Positions 31,210-43,110 of a stretch of DNA of 64,000 bases are shown here, piece by piece. A program made the position numbers and the translations under genes. The notes beneath the pieces were generated by a model. It was not told the DNA's origin and searched no databases. It was given only the letters and a program-made list of their open reading frames with translations. Source of the DNA: Tritrichomonas musculus (taxonomy: Eukaryota > Parabasalia > Tritrichomonadida > Tritrichomonadidae); assembly GCA_039105265.1 (NCBI GenBank), contig JAPFFF010000015.1, forward strand, positions 2,418,001-2,482,000, given 5' to 3'. The stretch's first letter is position 1; the number at the start of each line of letters is the position of its first letter.

Positions 31210-33162
31210 GTGATTTCACAAGAGATGTAATATTTGCATTCATATGAAAGCAAATATTTTAACATTAATTATATTACAAAAAAAATTACAAAAAATTCAT
31301 ATGAAAGCATCACAGTTTGACATTTGATCAAATTTTAACATTAATTATATTGAAATTAAGAAAACAACTTTGAATGAATTAAATTTCATTTTTTAATTTA
31401 AACAAAAGACTGTTTTTCCATTTTTTTTTTTTTTTTTTTTTTTACTTTTTATGAATTTTTCTTAATTAGAAATTATGAATTATTTGATGGAAACAGAAAT
31501 CTTATTAAATTCTTCCAATATGTGGTATATAGGATAAATAGATAAAATTTCATTTATGTTTTAGGCTTTCGTTGTCTCAAGATTTTTATTAACCTCATTT
31601 CCCATTTATCTGGTGTAATTTGATCGTTTTTTTATGATCCAATTCAAAAAATGGAAAATTTAATAGTTAATGGTCTGATATTTTTTAATGCTTTGATGCT
31701 ATCATATATTTAAAAGGTATAACTTTTGAATAAACAAAAATTTGGATAACTCAATTATGAAAAACAATTTGAATGCTTGTTGTAATAAACCAAATATAGA
31801 CGTTTTTGAGCATGGAAATACTTATATTGCTAGCCTTTTTTATATGATTTAATATCTATTATATAATTAAAAATAAATAGAGCGGTTGTCCATTTGTAAA
31901 GTATTGAAAAATATTAAAAAACGCTAATTGGCTAATAATATTTTATATTTGGGGTTGAAATATATGGTTTGCTCAGATATATTCTGTTGATTATGAGAAA
32001 AAAAATTTCAATATAAAAATAAAAGTGTTTTAAAAATTTTATATTTCTCACAAAATTATAGACACGATTTTCTCTTCATTATTTCATTCCTTTTTATAAA
32101 TTACTTTATTTTTCATATTTTATCTTTTATGAGTTTATTTGAAAATTGAATTTTTGTATTATTATTTTTGGTCAATTCAAATTTCCAAATAAATTTCAAT
32201 TAAATTTTTCAATTTATTCATTTTTTAAAAGATTTTTATAATGATACAAAAAGGAGATATTGATTTTATAATTATATAAAAAGAAATAATTTATACTACT
32301 ATTATTGTAATTTTGGATGATAGATAAATTGATTGAATCATAAAAGAAAATATTTTTTTTTTTTTAGATAAAAAACTAATTTCCCAGATGCCAGCTATAA
32401 ATCCTATTTTATAATCTTTCGTTAAACATTCCTGATTCACATGCAATTTCTAAATCAAGTTTTCCTATCAATATTATCTAATGTTCAAAATCGATTATTT
32501 TATTTAAATAATTATTTCGATCTTTTAATCACAATTACAACCTTTCCATGTCGTTCAAGGTGCAAATCTTCTCAATTTTTCTGATATATCCATTCAAATA
32601 TTTCATTCAATTAGAATACCTGTTAGCGAAAAAAAATTTACTTTATTTATAAATAATTTATAAATTTGATAAAGACACTTTTTGAGCGTAGCTCAAAAAG
32701 CGGCTATCTTGTTATCATAGCAACTTTTGATATAATTAGCTCCAAAATAAAACTCTGGCTTGTTTTCTAATACTTATAAAACAGATATTTTTCATTTTGA
32801 AATCTAATTTTACTTTTTATTTTTTTAGCCGCACTTAACAAAAGTTATAAAAAAAATGATTTAAAAAAATTGAATACAATTATTCAAAATTCAAAAGTAT
32901 TAATATCTCTCAATTTAAAAATGCCATATCTTCACATTAACAATAATATTTATTATATCTAATTTATTTTTATATTTTAATCAAATAAATTATATAAATA
33001 ACATGAATAATTTTATCTATTTTCATCATTTGGAAAAGATATACTAATATAAATGTTGTTGAAATGAAAAGAAAGATGAAGAATTCAATAAATAGAGTTC
33101 AATTCAACACAATTTTTTCTTTCTAAAAATAAATAGAGTTCAATTTTATTGAAAAAAGAATA
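31210..33162. other. 2-kb intergenic region, AT-rich, with small repeats
   Basis: A local direct repeat lies near 31240-31350: CATATGAAAGCA and TTTTAACATTAATTATATT each occur twice. A T run lies near 31420-31443. A hairpin lies at 32678-32700, and AAATAAATAGAGTTCAAT occurs twice, near 33090 and 33129, just before the amylase gene. No gene is seen. Confidence 0.5.
32678..32700. repeat. Hairpin, 10-bp stem, GTA loop
   Basis: CTTTTTGAGC-GTA-GCTCAAAAAG is a perfect stem around three bases. Same core as the hairpins at 17427, 46571 and 46694. Confidence 0.9.
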
Positions 33163-33167
33163 TCACA
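33163..33167 (+). promoter_or_regulatory. Initiator upstream of amylase gene
   Basis: TCACA six bases upstream of the ATG, matching the trichomonad initiator consensus. Confidence 0.45.
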
Positions 33168-33173
33168 TTTTTT

Positions 33174-34844
33174 ATGCTTTACTTGCTATTCATTGTTGCC
33201 CTGTCTGTTGATGAAAGCAAATTCAACGACCTTACAATATATGAAATAATGTTAGCAGCATACCAAGATGGAGATCCAACAATTGGATACGGAATTGGAT
33301 ATGGCCCAAGCATGTTTAAAGGAGATTTACAAGGTGTTATTAATGGCTTAGAATACATTAAAAGTCTCGGTGTTAATGCAATTTGGTTGACACCACCATT
33401 TGATTGCACATATGGACAAGGTGGCCCAGTTCTACAATCTAGCGGCTATTTTTCAACAAATTACTTCAAAATAGATCCAAATTTTGGTACTGAAGCAACT
33501 TTTCGCAAGCTCGTTGAAAAAGCTCATTCATTAGGATTATATGTTTTCCTTGATGGTGTATTTGGCCACCATGGAGGTGTTTCAACCAAATCTCCAAATG
33601 GAAATATGCCAGTTGGAACACCATCATATGTCACTTATCCTGACTCACTTCCATATTATGCAGAAGTAGCGCAATATTGGATCAATGAGTTCGAAATTGA
33701 TGGATGGCGCCTTGATCAAGTTATACAACTTAACCAAAACGGACATAATTACATGAAAGAGATCCGAGAAGCGATTTATGCAATCTGTGATCGACGTAAG
33801 CAAGCAGGCAAAACTTGGGGAACTCTTGGATACATTGTAGGAGAAGAATGGGATGGAGTTGAAGCTATTAACATGCACACATACAGTGGTGATGGTCTAA
33901 GGTCAGCATTTGATTTCAACTCCCGCTATTACCTTGTACAAGGAGCTGCTCAGGAGGAAAGTGGCAAAGGAGGATTTGGCATAGAAACTTTTGCCAACGT
34001 TCACAGGACACCACAAGAGAAAGGATATATTAATGGTGTATATCCCAATCTTTTTGTTTCAAATCATGACACCTGGCGCTTTGGTAATCTTGTTCGTGCC
34101 AGGTACAACGTAAGTGTGGACGATGATTTATACTGGAAGATTCATAAGATGGCAATTGCAGCATTAGCAATCTACACTGGACCAATCACTTTCTTCTACG
34201 GAGACGAATACGGCGACATAACAAGTTGCTGGTACGGAAACAGAGAAGATTGCGGACCTACAACCTTCTCTGACAACTGTGGCCGCACAGATGGCAAAAT
34301 TGATAACTTTAATGACAGGCAAACAGACCTCATTCAATTCACAAGAAGGATGCTCAAAGTAAGAAACGAACACACATCAATGACCAACGGAAACTACAGC
34401 CGATTCTTCGATAAAGGCGATTTATACATCAACATAAAAAGTGACCAACAAAACAGCGACCAAGTTCTCTACGCAACTACTCTAAGCAGCACCACAAGAT
34501 TCGTCCAAATCAACGCCACAAAAGATAGACTTGTCGACGTTATTAACGGCGAGGTAATCAGCAACATTGGTGGAAAGTTCAGCTTAACACTCAATCCTTA
34601 CGAAACAAGAGTCTTCACAATCGAAGACAACATTCCTGACGAAAAAAGTGCCCAAGAAAACAGAAATAAAAAGAAGAGGAGAACATGGCTCATCGTTGCA
34701 GGTTGCGCTGGCTTGGTTCTCCTTATCGTGCTGATCATTTTGATCGTCCAACTCGTCAAGTCTCGGAGCAAGAAGAGCGGAACAGTTGTCGATGACCAAG
34801 ATCCTTTGCTTGAAAATGACCATGACGGCTACACAGGCATGTAA
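33174..34844 (+). CDS. Membrane-anchored alpha-amylase, glycoside hydrolase family 13
   Basis: A 556-residue protein with a short signal peptide (MLYLLFIVALS). The GH13 barrel has all four conserved regions: FLDGVFGHHG, then GWRLDQV with the nucleophile Asp near residue 180, VGEEWD with the acid/base Glu near residue 224, and FVSNHDTWR with the third carboxylate near residue 299. A C-terminal beta domain ends at about residue 480. Then come a Lys/Arg-rich stop-transfer flank, a membrane segment at about 501-526 (WLIVAGCAGLVLLIVLIILIVQLV) and a short acidic tail with DPLLEN, which may be a sorting signal. It should hydrolyse alpha-1,4 glucans such as starch or glycogen at the cell surface or in digestive vesicles. 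The 3' half uses richer codons than the 5' half. Enzyme class is sure; exact specificity is not. Confidence 0.93.
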   Translation: MLYLLFIVALSVDESKFNDLTIYEIMLAAYQDGDPTIGYGIGYGPSMFKGDLQGVINGLEYIKSLGVNAIWLTPPFDCTYGQGGPVLQSSGYFSTNYFKIDPNFGTEATFRKLVEKAHSLGLYVFLDGVFGHHGGVSTKSPNGNMPVGTPSYVTYPDSLPYYAEVAQYWINEFEIDGWRLDQVIQLNQNGHNYMKEIREAIYAICDRRKQAGKTWGTLGYIVGEEWDGVEAINMHTYSGDGLRSAFDFNSRYYLVQGAAQEESGKGGFGIETFANVHRTPQEKGYINGVYPNLFVSNHDTWRFGNLVRARYNVSVDDDLYWKIHKMAIAALAIYTGPITFFYGDEYGDITSCWYGNREDCGPTTFSDNCGRTDGKIDNFNDRQTDLIQFTRRMLKVRNEHTSMTNGNYSRFFDKGDLYINIKSDQQNSDQVLYATTLSSTTRFVQINATKDRLVDVINGEVISNIGGKFSLTLNPYETRVFTIEDNIPDEKSAQENRNKKKRRTWLIVAGCAGLVLLIVLIILIVQLVKSRSKKSGTVVDDQDPLLENDHDGYTGM

Positions 34845-35779
34845 ATGCATCGTGTGCCGTTGTATTTTATTAAAATATAGTTATATTAACTCCAGCATAA
34901 TAATGTGTTGGCATGTTTGAATAAAATTATATTTTATTTAATTTTTTTAAAATCAATGAATTGTCTGAAATTTTTAAAAATTGAAAGGTATTGAAAATAA
35001 TTTGTATTGAACAAATCAAATGTTCCTAAAGTTGCTTTCAATTTCACTTTTTAATTGACCTATGCTCTGAAAAAGTTGATACAATTATGTCACAATTGTG
35101 AATAAAATGTAAGTCAACCAACTTTATTTAAATTACTTTTTATGAATTATTTTTTTTTTTTTAAAGGAAAGATATGATTGATAATTGGACAGCTTAGCTA
35201 AACTGTACTAAACAACAACATTTTTTTAAAAAAAAAAAAAAAAAAAGGGTTTGTTTTTTAGGATAAATATGATTGAAGAAATGATTTCATTTTTTAGCAG
35301 AATGAAAATTACATTCATAACACTACTGGCATATAAGCTAATAAGAGCATTAAAAAATAAAATTTATATGTCATAATAAAAACAAAAAAATTCTCTGAAT
35401 TTTAATGTCAAAATGTTGATCAAAATTTTGGGAAATTTTAATATTTTTGGCTTAAACAAGAATTAAAGCTTTAAAAAGCATACAAAGATGATAAAATAAT
35501 CCTATAATTAGCTTAAAATTAGGAAAAAATATCAAAAGTTAATATATCTTGAAAGGAATATTGAGTTGTCAATAACTATTTTAATGCCAATAAATTGAAA
35601 TTATATACAAAATAATGCCACTTTCTCAATATTGATAGGTATTTTTAAAATATTGGTACAAAGAGCATACAATTTCTCTTGGAAACCAAATCCATTCATT
35701 GTTGAAAAATTTTACAATTCAAAAAAAAATTGAATTAAAAAATTTTAATTAAAATTTTTAGTTGAAAATTTTTATAAAA
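34845..35779. other. Intergenic, AT-rich
   Basis: Contains T/A runs near 35150-35162 and 35220-35246. No gene seen. Confidence 0.45.
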
Positions 35780-36295
35780 ATGAAGAAAAAATTATCAAAT
35801 CATTTTAAATTTTGGCTTCTAATGATAATTTCTCCAAGCAAAACATATTTTCCACTTCTTCCATTTGATATAGAAATTCCATATTTTGCAGTAATAGAAT
35901 TGAATACTAATAATACAGATGAAGAAAAAAACGACAATTATTCCGACATAGATTTAACAAATAACAATTGCTATTTATATTCTAATAATGAAAAATCTTT
36001 CATTAAAAAGAAAAGTCCAGTTGTTTTGAATGAAGCATCATCAATTTTCAAATTTTCATTCTATAAAATTTTCACATCCAAAAAGAAATTCCCAAAGAAA
36101 TACGTTGTCAAGATTCACAATGAAATATGCACCATGTTAAATCTCAGAAAAGTAAACCGTGATGAAACAAGATCAATAGATCTTTACTTTTTAAACTTTG
36201 CTCCATATTCAGATAGAATCTTGATTACAATCAAAAACAACTTTAATACAATCATAAATAAGATACCAGAATTGAAATGCATATTGTTGAATTAA
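35780..36295 (+). CDS. Small protein of unknown function
   Basis: I choose ATG 35780 (171 residues); an upstream TTG is in frame but less likely. It has a basic start, a hydrophobic stretch FWLLMIISPSKTYFPLLPF at about residues 11-29 that could be a weak signal anchor, an Asn/Asp-rich loop, and a C-terminal half with alternating hydrophobic and basic residues (KYVVKIHNEICTML, RILITIKNNF). No known family is recognised. Coding status rests on length and composition only. Confidence 0.45.
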   Translation: MKKKLSNHFKFWLLMIISPSKTYFPLLPFDIEIPYFAVIELNTNNTDEEKNDNYSDIDLTNNNCYLYSNNEKSFIKKKSPVVLNEASSIFKFSFYKIFTSKKKFPKKYVVKIHNEICTMLNLRKVNRDETRSIDLYFLNFAPYSDRILITIKNNFNTIINKIPELKCILLN

Positions 36296-37032
36296 ATAAA
36301 AGTGTTTGAACGTTCTTAATTACACTTTTCTTTTTTTTTATTGTTTAAATTTTTTAGGAAAATTTGACTGCATGATTCATTTTATTTTCAGTTGTCACAT
36401 TGCTTTCCCAATATTCTCTGAAAAAATTGAAAAGTTTTTTTTCAAAACATAATGGGATAAAAAAAAAGTTTTCATTATTTCATGAAACTGTATATGTTAA
36501 TCCAAAGCAATAAAATAAACCCAACCCATACAAAAATTCAACGAAAAAACTAAGATAATCTATATTTTTACTTATTCAAAATTTTGAATTCGAAAATTTT
36601 AAAAAAAAAGTTATGTGATAAAATTTTAGTGGTTGCATTTTTAGTTTTAAAATTTTAGTGAAACAAATGTATTTATCTTGAATATAAATAATAAACTGAT
36701 CAAAATTAGCCTTTAGTATTGTGCTTAATTAACTACATCTTATTTTAATAAATATAATTTTTGTAATTGTTTCATGATTCGAATGATTAAGGATTTCGAG
36801 ATTATTTTTTGAAATATTGATTACAAAACGCTGCTTTTCAGAATTTATGACTTTCTGATCGTAGTGACAAATCTATATTGTTTGAAGCACCGACTAGACA
36901 ATTTATTTACAACGATTATGTAAAATGCTTAATTCGCACCAAGTTTTTAGTTAATCTTTTCAATTTTCATGCTGCTTAATACTTTTGGGTTTAATTCAAT
37001 ATACTATTTTATTCTGAGTATTGTATGTTGAA
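36296..37032. other. Intergenic, AT-rich
   Basis: No gene or clear repeat. ATTCGCACCAA near 36930 recurs near 39571 at the tip of the hAT-like element. Confidence 0.4.
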
Positions 37033-37527
37033 TTATGTTCCCCAGTAATATGTGGGCTTTCTTGATCCATATGAAGATAACTGAATTCTAGGAATTGTTG
37101 AGTGTCGTGCAATATTTTGATTATCCTTTGTAATATTATAATTTGGTAGTTGTTGAGTTGTCTGCCTTTGGCTTCGTTGCTTGATAATTTTTTCTAATCC
37201 TTGTTTATCGCGATGAACAGATGTACTCGTTGAACGTGGAATGACAATAGGTTTTCTTGGGGATAGCGGCCTCATTATAATATGTCTAATATGATTTTCT
37301 TTTGAACGAGTGGGATCTTCAGAAATAGCTGGATTCATTTTTTTTCGTGGTTTATTATCAATTGCTTCCATAAATGTTTTTGTTTCAGACATATAAAACA
37401 AGTTTCTATCTGTCCAATTTGTATTAATCTCTTTATAATGGCCTGTTTTTAAAAGGTCTTCGAGAGCATGATCATATTTGTAATTTTCAAATTTTGAATT
37501 CGGACGCATTCTGCTTGGAGATTTCAT
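37033..37527 (-). CDS. Small basic protein of unknown function
   Basis: A 164-residue protein from ATG 37527. It is rich in Arg, Lys, Ser, Thr and Asn, with Pro-containing motifs (MKSPSRMRPNSK, MRPLSPRKPIVIPRS). It has no membrane segment and looks mostly disordered. The N-terminal part ENYKYDHALEDLLKTGHYKEI may be one helix pair. SPxK and RS motifs suggest phosphorylation sites. Not assignable to a family; a cytoskeleton-associated or nuclear protein is possible. Confidence 0.5.
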   Translation of the reverse strand: MKSPSRMRPNSKFENYKYDHALEDLLKTGHYKEINTNWTDRNLFYMSETKTFMEAIDNKPRKKMNPAISEDPTRSKENHIRHIIMRPLSPRKPIVIPRSTSTSVHRDKQGLEKIIKQRSQRQTTQQLPNYNITKDNQNIARHSTIPRIQLSSYGSRKPTYYWGT

Positions 37528-38010
37528 TTTATATTTGAATCAAATTGGCTTTGGGAAAATAACGTATTTTTACTCTCTCAATTTATACAAATCATTAGAA
37601 TGAGAATAAAAATTGCTTTAATTTATTTTGAAAATCAATTAATATACTCAGATTCAGGAATCTTAAAATTTTGTATTATCGAAAGAGCGAGCAAGAAGAA
37701 AGAGAAATGTTAATATCAAAATACCAAATATTAAAATCAAAGGATTTCCCCTAAAACTGAATAGAAGTGCCGCCAATTTACTATAGGTCATTAATACTTA
37801 TTTTTATTTAGCAATAGGAATCTAATCTTTCTGAAAATAAGATATTAGATAATGAATCTTCAAATGGACAATATTATTATAAAGTTAATTCAATTCTAAA
37901 ATTACTTTAAAAAATAAAGTCATCGATAAATATTAAAGAAACAGATGAGAACGAAGGTTGAAATACGGATTCATTGACATGAGCCAATATATATAAAATG
38001 AAAAGAAGCA
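37528..38010. other. Intergenic
   Basis: AT-rich gap between the small basic gene and the kinase relic. No gene seen. Confidence 0.4.
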
Positions 38011-38674
38011 ATGAGTGCAAGTGAGTTTTCAAAGGTTTATAAAGTTGTTGAAAAAGAAACAGGAGAGATTTATTCAGCAGAGATATCAAGCATGAAAATA
38101 AATAAATTTTCACCAAATGAATTCCAAAATTTGAAGTGAAGTTAACTTTCTTTCCAAACTTAATCATCCATCCCTCACCAACTTAAGTTCAGCCAACTTT
38201 CAAAATGCTCCAAGACCAGTTGTCATTGCCGAGTATTTTTCAAATTGAAATTCTGCATTGGAATTGGCTGATACTAAAGAATGAATAATGATACGTCTGC
38301 ATTCTCATGGCATTATTCATTATGATATTAACACATACAGCATTTTGTTTGATGATTTCTTGTTTCTTGAATATTGGATGATTTTGGAAGTATTCAACCA
38401 GCATGATGAGTCTACTCTGGAATTAATATCTGCATATTTTCAATCGAAAAATGCAATTTTTGCATCTTATTTGGTTCCTGAAGTATTGATTCCAGAGCAT
38501 TACACTAAATCTGATGATGGTTACTCATTTCCTTTGATTTTTATTGAAAAAATCACAAATGAAATTCTTTATAAGAATATTGATGATGCTTTCCACGAAA
38601 TTTTTTTTTTTTTACAAAAGCGCATAAAAGTTCCAGACTTTTTTTTCTATGGTACGATACAAGGTCAATATTGA
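38011..38674 (+). pseudogene. Protein kinase pseudogene
   Basis: Pieces of a kinase domain follow each other in the right order but in different frames. The glycine-loop strand is FSKVYKVVEKETGEIYSAEISS, where the usual catalytic Lys (VAxKxI) is Glu. Next come an LNHPSL-like N-lobe piece and EYFSN near 38230, then a catalytic-loop equivalent RLHSHGIIHYDINTYSILFDD (Tyr-Asp instead of Arg-Asp), then LVPEVLIPEHYTKSDDGYSF. At least two frame changes and several stops separate them. The arrangement is that of a trichomonad kinase gene that has decayed; only the last 128 residues keep one open frame (38288-38674). Confidence 0.7.
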
Positions 38675-38717
38675 CCTAAACCGCCACGGGCAATTACAAT
38701 TACGGGCGATTACAATT
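38662..38717. repeat. 16-bp perfect palindrome and 16-bp tandem pair
   Basis: AGGTCAATATTGACCT at 38662-38677 is a perfect palindrome. Directly after it, ACGGGC(A/G)ATTACAATT occurs twice in tandem (38686-38717). The patch is richer in GC than its surroundings and lies in the 3' flank of the kinase relic. Confidence 0.75.
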
Positions 38718-39039
38718 TCCCATTTCTTAATTATAAAAATAAAATTTTTTATGTGTATAATCATTTTTCATTCTTAAATCAGTTATATCATATATCAATA
38801 TAATTATTCATTCAATATTATTTATGAAAATGTAAAAAAGTTTTCTCTTTTGATTTCTTTATTTTTCATTATATTTATTTTAGATACTCTAATATTGTTT
38901 ATAATAATAAATTCAAGAAAATCGCATGTCATCAATAATTTCATATTTTTTCATTTTTCAATGTCCATTGAATTATTTGAATAGCTTAAATTGTTAATGC
39001 ATAATCAATAATTTGAAAGAAATTAAAATAAATTTTTTT
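38718..39039. other. AT-rich flank of the nested transposon region
   Basis: No gene or repeat seen between the kinase relic and the outer element tip at 39040. Confidence 0.4.
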
Positions 39040-39878
39040 AGAGGTATGGAAACTAACTTTTGTGAGAATTCGTGAAAAATGTAAAAATGAAAATATCTTA
39101 TTATATTAAATAAAAAAATTAAATTTTATATAAATTTAAAATTTGTATAAATATATTAATATGAAAAAAATAAATTATAACTAAATTTAAGAGAAATGAA
39201 AAAATATTACTATTTTCTAAAACGCTCAATACAACATTAATTTTAAAAAAATATCTATTATAGTTAACTACAATATTAGAAAAAAGAGCTCAAAATGATC
39301 AAAAATCTTTTTTTATTAAGAAAAAACCATTTTTATGAAATCATTGGTGATGTGATGTTTTGAGAATGCAAAAAATCTTTCATTCCTGGACTTATCGTAT
39401 ATTTTTATTTTACTAAAATTTTATATACACAAATATCTAATTATATATGAGAAAATATTAAATTTTTATAGATTGTAAATAAAGATATTTCCAAAAAAAA
39501 AGAAAATATTTGTAAATCATTGAATATAAAAGAAATAATGAGAGGTGCGGACAGGGTGAAGTGATTTAGATTCGCACCAAAATTCGTATATAATAATTAA
39601 TTTTTATGAGCATTATAATGATATAATTTTTTTTTATTTTCGTCCACGGGGCCGACTTGTGGTGATATATGATTTTTTTTCTGAGGTAGAAAAATATAAA
39701 CCACTGAAAAAAATATAAAAATATGTAAACTATAGAAATTATGTAATTAAGAGAAAAATCTATTATTTAGAAGAAAAAAAGTAATAAAAACATGATAAAA
39801 ATCATTTTTATACTATTTAAAAAAATGTGTCTCGTTTGTTATTATTTGATTATTAATGTATGATATAGTTTCCACTTA

Positions 39879-41089
39879 AATTGGCCCAAAAAAAAATTGA
39901 GAAAAAAAGGAGCACGACTTTGGCGGTTATTGAAAATCGTCGTTTCGACTTCATATTGAAATATTATATATTATATTGGTTTTTAAGCAAGTTTTATATA
40001 GACTAAAAAAAAATCTATCGTAGGGGAAAAACATTATTCATGTTTTAAAAATCTAAGTTATCAAAAAGTTTAACTTTTCAGAACTAACGTACGAATTTTA
40101 ATTCTAAACGTTTTTACATGTTTGATAGAAGTGGTGTAAATACACTGAAATAAATCGATTTATCGACAAATGAAAGAAAAATATCAAAGTATAAAAATAA
40201 TTCAAAAAGTTGACAAATTGAACGATAATTTATTTTCACTACTCAATTTTTTTTATTTTATTCATTTTTTATTCTGAATTTACTTATGTATTTAGTTATT
40301 TTGGAAATGAAATTTCATTATATTAAAGATAATAGTCTATTTTATTATTAAAATTTAATAATAAAATATCATAGAACCTCCAAACATCATTAAAATACAT
40401 AAATATCATAATTAATTGATTTTTTCTGCAGATAAATAATTATATTTGCTTGGTATGATTATATATAACAATTATTTGTTATTATTTTTCCGAAAACTTT
40501 GATTTTTAATAAACATAAATATTCATGAAATTATTATCTTTTCAACTCCAAAATGAAAATACTATATTTAATATGCTTTAATAAATAAATATATATTAAA
40601 AAAATTATATTTTGTAATAAAAATTCCGTATCAACAAAACATTAATTATAATATAATAGAATTATTAACACCAATCGTGGTACAAAATAAAATATCAATG
40701 TAAATAAACACTCAACCGAAAAGAATATTCCCCAGGATTTCAAAAATAAAAAATGTGATTTGGAAATTTATAAGTCTACTATAAATTTTATTTAAAAGAT
40801 ATAATATCATTTTATCATTTAGCACTAAAATAAAATATCAAAACTATTAATTTACAAGTCCTTTGGATGATCAAAAAAAAACATTATTAGGACTTTTTTT
40901 CATCACACTTGAAATAATTTAGTAATGTATCATTATGGATTATATTATCTAATATAAATAATCAATATATTTAAAAAATATTGTTTTTTCTTGTTTTTAT
41001 AATAAGATATAAATGTTTTTTTAAGGCTTCTTAACGTACGAAAAACGGTTACCCGTGCTCCTTTTGAGAAAATGAAAATGGGCCAAATT
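39879..41089. mobile_element. Candidate TA-flanked inverted-repeat element
   Basis: The left end reads AATTGGCCCA and then GAGAAAAAAAGGAGCACG. The right end, reversed, reads AATTTGGCCCA and then TCTCAAAAGGAGCACG, about 40 bp of imperfect inverted repeat. TA dinucleotides border both ends. The inside is AT-rich and non-coding. Confidence 0.45.
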
Positions 41090-41602
41090 TAATAAAAAAA
41101 AGTATTTTAAAATTATATTATTAATATATAATTGTTATATATTTTATATATATCATATAATTATTATAATATAATAAAATAATAAATTACATATTAAGAT
41201 ATGAATTTAAATGCAACAACTCTCAATTATTATTTACTATATTCTCAATTTTATTCTAGAAGATTATTTTATTCAAAATTTATGAAAAAAAATATTCTAC
41301 ATTTGATTTAAATTTTAATTAAACTTCAAAATATATAAAGAAAATTATTTATTTCATTTCTCTCAAATTAACATTATATGAGAAACGCTTTGAAATTAAA
41401 ATTGTTCAATATTTAGAATATACAGTTATATAAAGTTTATTAATTGTTTATATTTATTTTAAATATTTTTATAGTATATATAATATTATTAAAAGTTATA
41501 TAATCTATGATATACATATAAATATAAAAAGATATTTGCTTAATATTTTAATAAAAATTTCTTATTGAAAAAAAATCGTTATTAATATTTATGATTTTAA
41601 AA

Positions 41603-43055
41603 GGCGAAGTGACAAACTATAGAAAAAGTTACACCATTTTTTTCTGAGGAAAATTCGTTATTCTGACTTTTTGAGTTAATTGAGAAGGCATACAAAAAGT
41701 TCTAAAATTTTCTTGTAAAGTTTTGAAAAAGTTCACTAAGATAAAACCATGAAAAAGCGCCATTTTTATAGAACTAAACCAATCAAAGAAACCGAGATGA
41801 CGACATTGCCGCCCATAGCATGATCACGATCAGTAATGCTTAGCAGCTAGCTGGTTGTAACTGCGGCGAGTCGTCATCCGGACAAAGATATCACGATTTC
41901 ATCCGGAAGATCTGGAATGACGACATTGCCGCCCATAGCAAGACCACGATCAGCAATGCTTAGCAGCTAGCTGGTTGTAACTGCGGCGAGTCGTCATCCG
42001 GACAAAGATATCGCGATTTCATCCGGAAGATCTGGAATGACGACATTGCCGCCCATAGCAAGACCACGATCAGCAATGCTTAGCAGCTAGCTGGTTGTAA
42101 CTGCGGCGAGTCGTCATCCGGACAAAGATATCGCGATTTCATCCGGAAGATCTGGAATGACGACATTGCCGCCCATAGCAAGACCACGATCAGCAATGCT
42201 TAGCAGCTAGCTGGTTGTAACTGCGGCGAGTCGTCATCCGGACAAAGATATCGCGATTTCATCCGGAAGATCTGGAATGACGACATTGCCGCCCATAGCA
42301 AGACCACGATCAGCAATGCTTAGCAGCTAGCTGGTTGTAACTGCGGCGAGTCGTCATCCGGACAAAGATATCGCGATTTCATCCGGAAGATCTGGAATGA
42401 CGACATTGCCGCCCATAGCAAGACCACGATCAGCAATGCTTAGCAGCTAGCTGGTTGTAACTGCGGCGAGTCGTCATCCGGACAAAGATATCGCGATTTC
42501 ATCCGGAAGATCTGGAATTGACGACATTGCCGCCCATAGCAAGACCACGATCAGCAATGCTTAGCAGCTAGCTGGTTGTAACTGCGGCGAGTCGTCATCC
42601 GGACAAAGATATCGCGATTTCATCCGGAAGATCTGGAATGACGACATTGCCGCCCATAGCAAGACCACGATCAGCAATGCTTAGCAGCTAGCTGGTTGTA
42701 ACTGCGGCGAGTCGTCATCCGGACAAAGATATCACGATTTCATCCGGAAGATCTGGAATGACGACATTGCCGCCCATAGCAAGACCACGATCAGCAATGC
42801 TTAGCAGCTAGCTGGTTGTAACTGCGGCGAGTCGTCATCCGGACAAAGATATCACGATTTCATCCGGAAGATCTGGAATTGACGACATTGCCGCCCATAG
42901 GACGACCACGGTGGCAATAAAAAGATGAAAATAAAACAAACAAAAAACAAACAAAATTGATTATTTAATATTATTATTACGATTTTTTAATTTTTTTATT
43001 TTGATAAAGCTTATTTAAAATATTCTGAGTCTTCTCAGAAATTTGTTAAATTTTT
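41603..43055. repeat. Left terminal inverted repeat of the MULE
   Basis: The order from outside is a 194-bp unique tip (41603-41796), nine full 120-bp units and a partial one, then CGTGGTCGTCC-type sequence ending in GTGGCAATAAAAAGATG, an AT-rich stretch and TTCTGAGTCTTCTCAGAAA, where identity to the right repeat stops, just before the transposase start. Confidence 0.9.
41797..42912. repeat. Left array: nine 120-bp tandem units plus a partial
   Basis: Units start at 41797, 41917, 42037, 42157, 42277, 42397, 42518, 42638 and 42758, with a partial from 42878. They are almost identical and about half G+C in a very AT-rich region. Each holds GCTTAGCAGCTAGCTGG, CATCCGGACAAAG, GATATC and ATCCGGAAGATCTGG. 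The outermost unit is the most divergent. Confidence 0.97.
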
Positions 43056-43110
43056 TTTTTTTTAATAAATATATATAACTTTTTGAAAGAATTATGGTCT
43101 TTTTATATTT

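Noticed and set aside
37907-38167. 86-residue minus-strand frame
   Set aside because: Antisense of the kinase pseudogene start; the sense strand carries recognisable kinase motifs.
41797-42912. Regular 120-bp units resembling a CRISPR-like or satellite array
   Set aside because: The whole unit is repeated without variable spacers, the array has an inverse partner at 47101-47976, and both lie in the terminal repeats of a Mutator-like element with 9-bp duplication.
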